Position numbers and translations under genes: made by a program. This document shows, piece by piece, positions 7,336 through 14,569 of a stretch of 64,000 bases of DNA. This stretch comes from Pandoraea vervacti (lineage in GTDB: Bacteria; Pseudomonadota; Gammaproteobacteria; Burkholderiales; Burkholderiaceae): NCBI RefSeq assembly GCF_000934605.2, contig NZ_CP010897.2, positions 2,046,001 through 2,110,000 on the forward strand. Direction: 5' to 3'. How positions within the stretch are numbered: the stretch's first letter is position 1; each line of letters begins with the position of its first letter. Under the pieces are notes generated by a model, which saw only the letters and a list, made by a program, of their open reading frames with translations, was not told the origin of the DNA and made no database searches.

Positions 7336-10044
7336 TTACGCGGCAGCGAGCAGTTGGCGCAGCACGAACGGCAGAATGCCGCCGTGCTTGTAGTAATCCA
7401 CTTCGATCGGCGTGTCGATACGCAGCAGGACCTGCACCTTCTGCGTCTCGCCGTTCTTGCGATGGATCACCAGCGTGACATCCTGCTGCGGCTTGATGTC
7501 GGCCGTCAGACCTTCGATGTCGTACGTTTCTTCGCCCGTGATACCCAGCGATTCCACGCTGTCCGTGCCCTTGAATTGCAGCGGCAACACGCCCATGCCG
7601 ACGAGGTTCGAGCGGTGGATGCGTTCGAACGAACGGGTAATGACCGCCTTCACGCCCAACAGTTGCGTGCCCTTGGCCGCCCAGTCACGCGACGAGCCCG
7701 TGCCGTACTCTTCGCCACCGAACACCACCGTCGGGGTGTTCTCGGCGACGTACTTCATCGCCGCGTCGTAGATCGAGAGCTGTTCGCCGCTCGGCTGGTG
7801 GATCGTCAGGCCGCCTTCCACGCGCGATCCATCGGCCTTCGGCGGAATCATCAGGTTCTTGATGCGGACGTTCGCAAACGTGCCGCGCATCATCACCTCG
7901 TGGTTGCCGCGACGCGAACCGTAGCTGTTGAAATCGGCCTTGAGCACGCCGTTTTCGAGCAACCACTTGCCGGCCGGCGACGTTTCCTTGATCGAGCCTG
8001 CGGGGCTGATGTGGTCCGTCGTGACCGAATCGCCGAACACGCCCAGCGCGCGTGCGCCCTGAATCGGCTTGATGTCGGCGTTCGGCGCCATCGCGAAGCC
8101 CTCGAAGAAGGGCGGCTCGGCGATGTACGTCGACGTCGGCCAGTCGTAGACCTGACCCGTCGACCCCTTGACCTTCGCCCACAGTGGGCTCGGTTCCTTG
8201 ACCGAATCGTAGTTGGCCTTGAACACCTTGGCGTTCATGGCGAACTTCATCAGCTTCTGGATCTCTTCGCTGGTCGGCCAGATGTCGCCCAGGAAGATGT
8301 CGCGGCCGCCGCGGCCCTTGCCGACCGGCTCGGTCATCAGGTCACGCGTCACATTGCCCGCGATGGCGTAAGCCACGACCAACGGGGGCGATGCGAGGAA
8401 GTTCGCGCGGATGTTCGGGTGAATACGCGCTTCGAAGTTACGGTTGCCCGACAGGACGGCCGCAGCCACCATGTCGTTCTTCGTGATCGTCTCGTTGAGT
8501 TCGGCCGTCAGGTCGCCGGCGTTGCCGATACAGGTCGTGCAGCCGTAGGCCGTCACGCCGAAGCCGAGCTTCTCCAGGTACGGCAGCAGGCCCGCAGCTT
8601 CCAGATACTCCGTGACCACGCGGCTTCCCGGCGCGAGCGACGTCTTGATGTGCGGTGCGACCGTCAGGCCGGCTTCGACCGCCTTCTTCGCGAGCAGACC
8701 GGCGGCGAGCAGCACGCTCGGGTTCGACGTGTTCGTGCACGACGTGATGGCGGCAATGAGCACATCGCCGTTTTTCACGTCGATGCCGCCTGCCGTCTTG
8801 TAGGTCGCGTCGAGTTGTTCCTGCGTGAGGTTGAAACCGTTCTCGGACACCGGCTTGGTGAACAGGTCCTGGAAGGTCGCCTTCACATTGCCGATTTCGA
8901 TACGGTCCTGCGGACGCTTCGGGCCTGCGAGCGACGGTGCGACCGTACCGAGGTCGAGCTTGAGCGTCTTCGTGTAATCGATGCTGTTGGTCTTGGGCAC
9001 GCCGAACAGATTCTGGGCCTTGAAGTACGCTTCGAACGCGTTGATTTCGGCCTTCGTGCGACCCGTGCCCTCGAAGTAATCGATCGTCTTCTCGTCGACC
9101 GGGAAGAAGCCCATCGTGGCGCCGTACTCCGGCGCCATGTTGGCGATCGTGGCGCGGTCCGGCAGGGCAAGACTGGCGGTGCCTTCGCCGAAGAACTCGA
9201 CGAACTTGCCCACCACCTTTTCACGACGCAGCATTTCCGTGATCGTCAGCACCAGGTCGGTTGCAGTCACGCCTTCGCGCAGACGGCCGGTCAGTTCCAC
9301 GCCAACGACGTCCGGCGTCAGGAAATACACCGGCTGACCCAGCATGCCGGCTTCGGCTTCGATACCGCCCACGCCCCAGCCCACAACGCCGATACCGTTG
9401 ATCATGGTCGTGTGGCTGTCCGTGCCGACCAGGGTGTCCGGGTAGTACACGTCGTCCTTCTTGTGAACGCCGCGTGCCAGATATTCCAGGTTCACCTGGT
9501 GGACGATGCCAAAGCCCGGTTGCACGACGCCGAACGTGTCGAACGCCTGCATCCCCCACTTCATGAACTGATAGCGCTCGTTGTTGCGCTGGAATTCCAG
9601 TTTCATGTTCAGATCGAGCGCTTTCTTCTCGCGGAAATGGTCGATCGTGACCGAGTGGTCGACAACCAGATCCACAGGCACGAGCGGCTCGATACGCTTC
9701 GGGTTCGCGCCCTGACGCTCGGCAACGTTGCGCATTGCCGCCAGGTCGGCCAGCAACGGCACGCCGGTAAAGTCCTGCAGCACGACGCGCGCCACGACGA
9801 ACGGAATTTCGTCGGTGCGCTCGGCGTTCGGCTTCCAGTTGGCCAGTTGCCTGACGTGCTCTTCGGTGACCTTCTTGCCGTCGCAGTTGCGCAGTACGGA
9901 CTCGAGCACGATGCGAATCGACACCGGCAGGCGATCGACGTTGACACCCAGGGCTTTGCCCAGTTGGGGCAGCGAATAGAACTTGCCTTTCTTGTTGCCG
10001 CCGAGCTTGAACTCTTTAAGCGTTTTGTGGAGGTTGTGGGCCAT
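7336..10044 (-). CDS. acnA: Aconitate hydratase A
   Basis: TCA-cycle enzyme of 902 residues that interconverts citrate and isocitrate; the length matches the AcnA/IRP1 family. The three [4Fe-4S] cysteines are visible as Cys436 (TSCTNTSNP) and Cys502/Cys505 (YGCTTCIGN), matching E. coli AcnA Cys435/501/504. The swivelling domain 4 motif GSRRGNHEVMMRGTFANVR is intact. Start ATG 10044 (MAHNLHKTLKEF) has a strong Shine-Dalgarno AAGGAAAG; the frame stays open further upstream to 10179, but that extension is not conserved in type. As in IRP1, the apo-form could bind RNA, which is inference. It is transcribed alone or after the exported gene at 10251-10736. Confidence 0.97.
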   Translation of the reverse strand: MAHNLHKTLKEFKLGGNKKGKFYSLPQLGKALGVNVDRLPVSIRIVLESVLRNCDGKKVTEEHVRQLANWKPNAERTDEIPFVVARVVLQDFTGVPLLADLAAMRNVAERQGANPKRIEPLVPVDLVVDHSVTIDHFREKKALDLNMKLEFQRNNERYQFMKWGMQAFDTFGVVQPGFGIVHQVNLEYLARGVHKKDDVYYPDTLVGTDSHTTMINGIGVVGWGVGGIEAEAGMLGQPVYFLTPDVVGVELTGRLREGVTATDLVLTITEMLRREKVVGKFVEFFGEGTASLALPDRATIANMAPEYGATMGFFPVDEKTIDYFEGTGRTKAEINAFEAYFKAQNLFGVPKTNSIDYTKTLKLDLGTVAPSLAGPKRPQDRIEIGNVKATFQDLFTKPVSENGFNLTQEQLDATYKTAGGIDVKNGDVLIAAITSCTNTSNPSVLLAAGLLAKKAVEAGLTVAPHIKTSLAPGSRVVTEYLEAAGLLPYLEKLGFGVTAYGCTTCIGNAGDLTAELNETITKNDMVAAAVLSGNRNFEARIHPNIRANFLASPPLVVAYAIAGNVTRDLMTEPVGKGRGGRDIFLGDIWPTSEEIQKLMKFAMNAKVFKANYDSVKEPSPLWAKVKGSTGQVYDWPTSTYIAEPPFFEGFAMAPNADIKPIQGARALGVFGDSVTTDHISPAGSIKETSPAGKWLLENGVLKADFNSYGSRRGNHEVMMRGTFANVRIKNLMIPPKADGSRVEGGLTIHQPSGEQLSIYDAAMKYVAENTPTVVFGGEEYGTGSSRDWAAKGTQLLGVKAVITRSFERIHRSNLVGMGVLPLQFKGTDSVESLGITGEETYDIEGLTADIKPQQDVTLVIHRKNGETQKVQVLLRIDTPIEVDYYKHGGILPFVLRQLLAAA

Positions 10045-10237
10045 GATCTTTCCTTGAGTGATACAGAAAAACAAAGCGGTGGTGATGCTATTAACGGGGG
10101 GCGCCATCGCGCGAGCCCCTGCATGAGGACTCGCTGCGATGTCTGTGCACCGGAGCGCCGGCGCACGGGGGACTACCAAACTTGCACAAGCTACAGCAGG
10201 AAAGCGGCTGGCGCATTACACGACCGAGTCAGTGTCC

Positions 10238-10255
10238 ACTGAGCGCGCGCTCAGT
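10238..10255. promoter_or_regulatory. 18-bp perfect palindrome upstream of acnA
   Basis: ACTGAGCGCGCGCTCAGT is a perfect dyad. It overlaps the stop codon of the exported gene to its right and lies about 195 bp upstream of the acnA start. It could be a TetR-type operator or a compact hairpin; the sequence alone does not decide. Confidence 0.4.
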
Positions 10256-10736
10256 TCGTCACCTTGATGAGCTCGTTCGATTGCGTCGGGGCGAGCTTGT
10301 TCTGATCTGCCATGGCCTGCGTCATGCACTCGTCTGCCAGACGGCTGCCGCCGTCGCGGTGGGTGAAGAGCATGGCCTTGGCCGGGATCACGACCAGATC
10401 CATGCCGCTTGCGGCGTCATAGAAGCGGTCTGCGCCGGTCGTCGTCTGCTGACGCGGCAGGCGGTAATTCCGACCTTCCCAGAACATCGTCAGGATCTGG
10501 TCACGCTTCATGTCACCCTTGATGTACAACTTGTTGTTCTCTTTGCAGGCCCAGAGTTCCGAGCCTTCGTCCGGTTGCGCCGGTGCGGCGGCTGCGGCGT
10601 TCTTCTTGGCCGGCGCCTTCTTCTTCGGGGTTGCCTTCTTCGTGGTGGTCTTGTTCGTCGGTTCGGCGGCAAACGCCGTCGGCAGGACGGCCACGGAGCA
10701 CAGGGCAACCAGCGCGGTCAGACAAAGCTTCTTCAT
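10251..10736 (-). CDS. Exported protein with MliC/PliC-like lysozyme-inhibitor domain
   Basis: Periplasmic protein of 161 residues. A signal peptide (MKKLCLTALVALCSVAVLP, cut after AFA) is followed by a Lys/Thr/Ala-rich linker (about residues 25-52). The C-terminal domain has the pattern of membrane-bound C-type lysozyme inhibitors: LWACKENN, LTMFWEGRNYRL, TGADRFYD and a final DEC that could pair with the first Cys. No lipobox is present, so it is soluble rather than lipid-anchored. If the match is right it protects peptidoglycan from host or rival lysozyme. ATG 10736 starts the signal peptide. It lies between mdh and acnA, both leftward, with long gaps, so it is probably its own unit. Confidence 0.7.
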   Translation of the reverse strand: MKKLCLTALVALCSVAVLPTAFAAEPTNKTTTKKATPKKKAPAKKNAAAAAPAQPDEGSELWACKENNKLYIKGDMKRDQILTMFWEGRNYRLPRQQTTTGADRFYDAASGMDLVVIPAKAMLFTHRDGGSRLADECMTQAMADQNKLAPTQSNELIKVTN

Positions 10737-11373
10737 GGTGAGTCTCTCCAGAGGGGTAAGAACCGGGATTCGTAAAAGCGCAGATTATCGTACGAAGTCT
10801 GCGTCGTTCGACGTCACCACACAAATTTTTTCAATTCCTTTCACGCAAGCGCAACCGGCGACGGCGGTGTGAACCGGCGTCGCGATCATTTGTGTTGCGT
10901 TGCAGAATTCGGCGTCTTGCCGGATCGGGCGGCGCTTCGGACCGGGTACGCTATCGGGAGGGGGCACCAAAAATGGTCGGGCGCGCGGCGGGCGGAGTGC
11001 TTGGCGAAACGAACGCGATGTGATGCGCGTCGCGGCGAGAGGGGCGGGGCAAACTACGCTTGTCGCGGGCACTGCGACGTCCCCGGTCGCCCGGTTCGGT
11101 GCGTAGCTTGCGGCAATCGGACGCTGCATTCGCTTGGCCAAGAAATCGCTCGATGAGACGTGAGGGAGTGGCGGGAGCGTCATGCACTGACGGGCGCTTG
11201 CGGGTCAGCGACGGTATGGGCTCACGCTGGATTCAAGGAACGTTCGGGTACGACTTCGATACTGGCAATTCGGGGTGATGCGGTAGGTGGCGCCGGCACT
11301 GGGGGTAGCCGCCGGCGCAGTTTCGGCCCATGACGACGCTTTTGACGTCGCGCCGGGCCGACTCCCAGGGGGA
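10737..11373. other. 637-bp intergenic region, no supported gene
   Basis: I see no convincing ORF: the open frames here are short and have no recognisable motifs. On the - strand a possible -10 GATAAT (about 10790-10785) lies about 50 bp upstream of the exported gene. An 8-bp inverted repeat, GCGCCGGC (11290-11297) with GCCGGCGC (11311-11318), lies about 55 bp after the mdh stop. It may end mdh transcription, although no T-tract follows. Confidence 0.4.
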
Positions 11374-12357
11374 TTAGCCCAGCAGATGTGACACGCCGGC
11401 GCGCTCTTCTTCGAGCTCCTTGAGCGTGAAGTCCATCTTTTCACGCGAGTAGGCGTCGATTTCGAGGCCTTCCACGCGCTTGTACTTGCCGTTTTCGCAG
11501 ATCACCGGCACGCCGTAGATCACGTCTTCCGGAATGCCGTACGAGCCATCCGACGGGATACCCATGGTGACCCACTTGCCGTTCGAGCCGAGCACCCAGT
11601 CATGGATGTGGTCAATGGCGGCGTTGGCAGCGGACGCGGCCGACGAGAGGCCGCGGGCTTCGATGATGGCGGCGCCGCGCTTGCCGACGGTCGGCAGGAA
11701 CACGTCGTTGTTCCACACGTCGTCGTTGATCAGGGCCTTGACGCTCTGGCCGTCGATCGTGGCGAAACGGTAGTCGGCGTACATCGTCGGCGAGTGGTTG
11801 CCCCACACGGCCAGCTTTTCGATGCTGGCGACCGGCTTGCCGGTCTTGGCGGCGATCTGCGACAGGGCGCGGTTGTGGTCCAGGCGCAGCATCGCGGTGA
11901 AGTTTTCCTTCGGCAGGTTCGGTGCCGACTTCATGGCGATGTAAGCGTTGGTGTTGGCGGGGTTGCCGACGACCAGCACCTTGACGTTGCGGCTGGCGAC
12001 TTCGTCCAGCGCCTTGCCCTGCACCGTGAAGATTGCGCCGTTGGCTTCGAGCAGATCCTTACGCTCCATGCCCTTCGAACGCGGACGGGCGCCAACCAGC
12101 AGGGCGACGTCGGCATCCTTGAAGGCGACCTTCGGGTCGTCGGTCACGACCACGCCTTGCAGCAGCGGGAATGCGCAGTCTTCGAGCTCCATCACGACGC
12201 CCTTGACGGCGGCTTGCGCTTGCGGGAGGTCGAGCAGTTGCAGGATGACGGGCTGATCCTTGCCGAGCATGTCGCCATTGGCGATGCGGAACAGCAGGGA
12301 GTAGCCGATTTGGCCAGCGGCGCCGGTGACGGCGACACGCATTGCGGTTTTTGCCAT
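11374..12357 (-). CDS. mdh: Malate dehydrogenase (NAD-dependent)
   Basis: TCA-cycle enzyme of 327 residues converting malate to oxaloacetate. The Rossmann loop VTGAAGQIGYSLLFRI sits at the N-terminus, the substrate-loop arginines in VGARPRSKGMERKD, the NAD-site VVGNPANTN, and the catalytic histidine in WGNHSPTMY. This is the cytosolic-MDH-like type common in Burkholderiales. ATG 12357 (MAKTAMRVAV) has an AGAGATTCTC leader with a modest GAG Shine-Dalgarno. A longer open frame to 12531 is not needed. It is divergent from the GntR regulator, and two TCTTAT/ATAAGA palindromes in between suggest that regulator controls it. Confidence 0.96.
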   Translation of the reverse strand: MAKTAMRVAVTGAAGQIGYSLLFRIANGDMLGKDQPVILQLLDLPQAQAAVKGVVMELEDCAFPLLQGVVVTDDPKVAFKDADVALLVGARPRSKGMERKDLLEANGAIFTVQGKALDEVASRNVKVLVVGNPANTNAYIAMKSAPNLPKENFTAMLRLDHNRALSQIAAKTGKPVASIEKLAVWGNHSPTMYADYRFATIDGQSVKALINDDVWNNDVFLPTVGKRGAAIIEARGLSSAASAANAAIDHIHDWVLGSNGKWVTMGIPSDGSYGIPEDVIYGVPVICENGKYKRVEGLEIDAYSREKMDFTLKELEEERAGVSHLLG

Positions 12358-12537
12358 GAGAATCTCTCCAGACGTGTACAAATTCCTGCGAAGCGCATGA
12401 TGCGCTCGCCGTCCGGGTGGCAACTCTCGCCAGGCTGACAGCGCAGCGTCACATGAGGCTTCTAAAATTCCTTGACCTACGGAAGCTTGCGGGCTGCGCG
12501 GGGTGTGCTGTCGTCGACATGTGCGAAGCACCGGACT

Positions 12538-12555
12538 GTCTTATCTTATAAGATA
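12538..12555. promoter_or_regulatory. Palindromic operator 1 (TATCTTATAAGATA)
   Basis: A perfect 14-bp palindrome at 12542-12555, with an extra half-site GTCTTAT at 12538-12544. It shares the TCTTAT/ATAAGA half-site with operator 2, lies 185 bp upstream of mdh, and faces the mdh side. Probably bound by the adjacent GntR/UTRA regulator. Confidence 0.7.
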
Positions 12556-12614
12556 GCCGTCGCGGCCCGCAGGCCCCTGTTAGCCCGCGCCAGTGTAGGA
12601 GTCGCCACAACGAA

Positions 12615-12648
12615 TGTCAACTCTATCTTATGTCTTATATAAGACATA
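12615..12648 (+). promoter_or_regulatory. gntR promoter overlapped by palindromic operator 2
   Basis: The -35 TGTCAA (12615-12620), a 17-bp spacer and the -10 TATAAG (12638-12643) form a promoter. The 20-bp perfect palindrome TATGTCTTATATAAGACATA (12629-12648) covers the -10, with an extra half-site TATCTTAT at 12624-12631. This arrangement predicts autorepression. Confidence 0.72.
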
Positions 12649-12704
12649 GGATTATTGCTGTTATTCGATGGACGAAGGTGTTGATTTGTGGTCAAATCCC
12701 CGCC

Positions 12705-13547
12705 ATGAATGCGAACGTTCGCGACACATCCAACCTCCCGCCGACTGTCGACGCTGCACAGCGATCCGACGGTGCGCGCGACGCTGCACCGGCCGCTCAG
12801 GCCTTGCCGGGGGCGGCGGTTGCCGGAGCGTCGCCGACCTTCAGCCCGCTATATCAGCAGATCAAGGGGCTCATTACCCAGAGCCTGCAAGCCGGTGAGT
12901 GGAAGCCCGGCGAAATCATCCCCAGCGAAGTCGATCTGGCCTCCCGTTACAAGGTGAGCCAGGGCACGGTGCGCAAAGCCATCGACGAATTGGCCGCCGA
13001 GAACCTGCTGGTGCGTCGGCAGGGGCGCGGCACCTTCGTCGCGACCCATCACGAAGACCGGGTGCAATTCCGGTTTCTGCGTCTCGCGCCCGATTCGGGC
13101 GAGCCCCATCATCCGCCCAGTCGCCTGATCGAGTGCCGCCGTATGCGCGCACCGGCGGAAATCGCGCGCCAGCTCGAATTGCGTGCCGGCGACGGTGTGA
13201 TCCTGATTCGCCGGATGATGGATTTTTCGGATCGCCCGACGGTGCTCGACGAAATCTGGCTGCCCGGCTCGCTGTTTCGCGGGCTGACCGCAGAAAAGCT
13301 CAATGAATACAAAGGGCCGATGTACGGCCTGTTCGAAGATGAATTCGGCACCCGCATGATTCGCGCCGTGGAGAAAGTCCGCGCTGTGGCGGCGGACGAC
13401 ATGACGGCGGACCTGCTCAAGGTGCCCAAGGGCTTTCCGTTGCTGAGTGTGGAGCGCGTGTCGTTCACCTACGGCGACAAACCGGTGGAAGTGCGCCGGG
13501 GCTGGTATGTCACCACGGAACATCATTATCAGAACGAACTGAGCTGA
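12705..13547 (+). CDS. GntR-family (HutC subfamily) transcriptional regulator
   Basis: Ligand-responsive DNA-binding regulator of 280 residues. After an Ala-rich N-terminal tail of about 45 residues, the GntR winged helix spans about 50-120 (SPLYQQIKGLI, IPSEVDLASRYKVSQGTVRK, GRGTFVA). The UTRA effector domain follows (about 140-275), with LIRRMMDF, RPTVLDEIWLP and LLSVERVSFTY. ATG 12705 is used; the in-frame ATG at 12630 lies inside the operator and upstream of the predicted transcript start. It sits between mdh and the sdh operon, a placement conserved in relatives, so it probably controls TCA-cycle genes in response to a carboxylate. The effector is unknown. Confidence 0.88.
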   Translation: MNANVRDTSNLPPTVDAAQRSDGARDAAPAAQALPGAAVAGASPTFSPLYQQIKGLITQSLQAGEWKPGEIIPSEVDLASRYKVSQGTVRKAIDELAAENLLVRRQGRGTFVATHHEDRVQFRFLRLAPDSGEPHHPPSRLIECRRMRAPAEIARQLELRAGDGVILIRRMMDFSDRPTVLDEIWLPGSLFRGLTAEKLNEYKGPMYGLFEDEFGTRMIRAVEKVRAVAADDMTADLLKVPKGFPLLSVERVSFTYGDKPVEVRRGWYVTTEHHYQNELS

Positions 13548-13712
13548 ACGAATTGGCAAATCAGGCGTGGGCGTCTGGTTTGCGTTTGCATTTGCATTGA
13601 GAGGGTAGGGCGACTTCCCCAGGAGTGTGCCGGTGTCGTGGCCGGCGCGTGCCTGAGAGTCGAGGCTTGGGGGCGGCGTGTCGTGCGCCGTTGGCAGGAA
13701 TTTCCGAACCAC

Positions 13713-13754
13713 TGGAACCGGTATGGTGCAACGCACTAGAATCGGCGCTAAAAT
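13713..13754 (+). promoter_or_regulatory. Candidate promoter of the sdh operon
   Basis: TGGAAC (13713-13718), 18 bp, TAGAAT (13737-13742) is the best -35/-10 pair before sdhC. A second -10-like TAAAAT lies at 13749-13754. An imperfect dyad ATGTA-AC-TACAT follows close to the sdhC start. The TCTTAT operator motif of the gntR region is not found here. Confidence 0.4.
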
Positions 13755-13785
13755 TCGGAGTTGATGTAACTACATGGGGTCTAGC

Positions 13786-14199
13786 ATGGCTGAAGTGGTA
13801 AAAAAAGAGCGGCCAGTCTACAGGAACATTGGTATCGGACAGATTGTCTCGTACCGTCTCCCGCCGGCTGGTATCGTTTCGATTCTGCACCGTATTAGCG
13901 GTGTCATCTTGTTCCTTCTGTTGCCGTTCGCGCTGTATCTGTTCGAACAGAGCCTCACGTCGGAACTGACCTTCGACACGCTTCGAAGCGTCGCCTCCAA
14001 CTGGTTTGTCAAGCTCGTCATCCTGGCACTGTCGTGGGGTTTCCTGCAGCACTTCTGTGCTGGCGTGCGCCACCTGCGCATGGACTTCAATCACGACGCA
14101 GTGAGCAAGGAAAGCGGCAAGAACTCGGCTGTGGTCGTGCTCGCCGTGTCGCTCGTGCTGACGCTGGCCGTCGCCCTCAAGCTGTTCGGAGCGTTCTAA
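13786..14199 (+). CDS. sdhC: Succinate dehydrogenase cytochrome b556 subunit
   Basis: Inner-membrane anchor subunit of complex II, 137 residues, with three predicted membrane helices (about 30-52, 70-92, 113-135). The family motif ISGVILFLLLP and the heme-ligand region LQHFCAGVRHLRMDF are present; the conserved His in AGVRH is the likely heme b ligand. It receives electrons from SdhB and reduces ubiquinone together with SdhD. The start MAEVVKKERPVY at 13786 fits the family; an in-frame ATG at 13774 adds four residues. First gene of sdhCDABE, 1 bp before sdhD. Confidence 0.95.
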   Translation: MAEVVKKERPVYRNIGIGQIVSYRLPPAGIVSILHRISGVILFLLLPFALYLFEQSLTSELTFDTLRSVASNWFVKLVILALSWGFLQHFCAGVRHLRMDFNHDAVSKESGKNSAVVVLAVSLVLTLAVALKLFGAF

Positions 14200-14200
14200 G

Positions 14201-14566
14201 ATGGCACAGAACAATATCGGTTCCAAGCGCCTCGTCGTTGGCGCCCACTACGGTCTGCGCGACTGGATCGCCCAGCGCATGACGGCCGTCATCATGGCCG
14301 TGTACACCGTGATCCTGCTGGTGTGGTTCTTTACCGCCAAGGATTTCTCCTACGAAGGCTGGGCCGGCATCTTCTCGCATCAGTGGATGAAGTTGGCCAC
14401 GTTCGTCACGCTGCTCGCGCTGTTCTATCACGCGTGGGTCGGTGTGCGCGACGTCTGGATGGACTACGTCAAGCCCGTCGGTGTGCGACTGGCGCTGTAC
14501 GCGCTGACGATCGTCTGGCTGCTGGCTTGTGCCGGCTACGCCGCCCAGATTCTGTGGAGAGTGTAA
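14201..14566 (+). CDS. sdhD: Succinate dehydrogenase membrane anchor subunit
   Basis: Second membrane anchor of complex II, 121 residues, three membrane helices. GAHYGLRDWIAQRMTAV at the N-terminus is typical of betaproteobacterial SdhD, and LFYHAWVGVRDVWMDYV carries the heme/quinone-site His. It starts 1 bp after the sdhC stop and ends 3 bp before sdhA, so translation is coupled. It forms the quinone site with SdhC and SdhB. Confidence 0.95.
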   Translation: MAQNNIGSKRLVVGAHYGLRDWIAQRMTAVIMAVYTVILLVWFFTAKDFSYEGWAGIFSHQWMKLATFVTLLALFYHAWVGVRDVWMDYVKPVGVRLALYALTIVWLLACAGYAAQILWRV

Positions 14567-14569
14567 AGA

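Larger units (their letters stand above)
12358..12704. other. mdh-gntR divergent control region
   Basis: 347 bp with no gene. It carries the two palindromic operators listed separately and a good promoter for gntR. AT-rich sequence is confined to the two operator sites, which stand out sharply from the GC-rich background. Confidence 0.6.

Noticed and set aside
7327..10242. Very long open frame on the + strand opposite acnA (971 codons)
   Set aside because: It is the antisense shadow of a high-GC gene: Arg/His/Gln/Val-rich composition, no motifs, while acnA on the other strand has all family residues.
10785..11183. Possible small protein in the long gap between the exported gene and mdh
   Set aside because: Pro/Arg-rich, no Shine-Dalgarno, no family features; reads like random GC-rich sequence.
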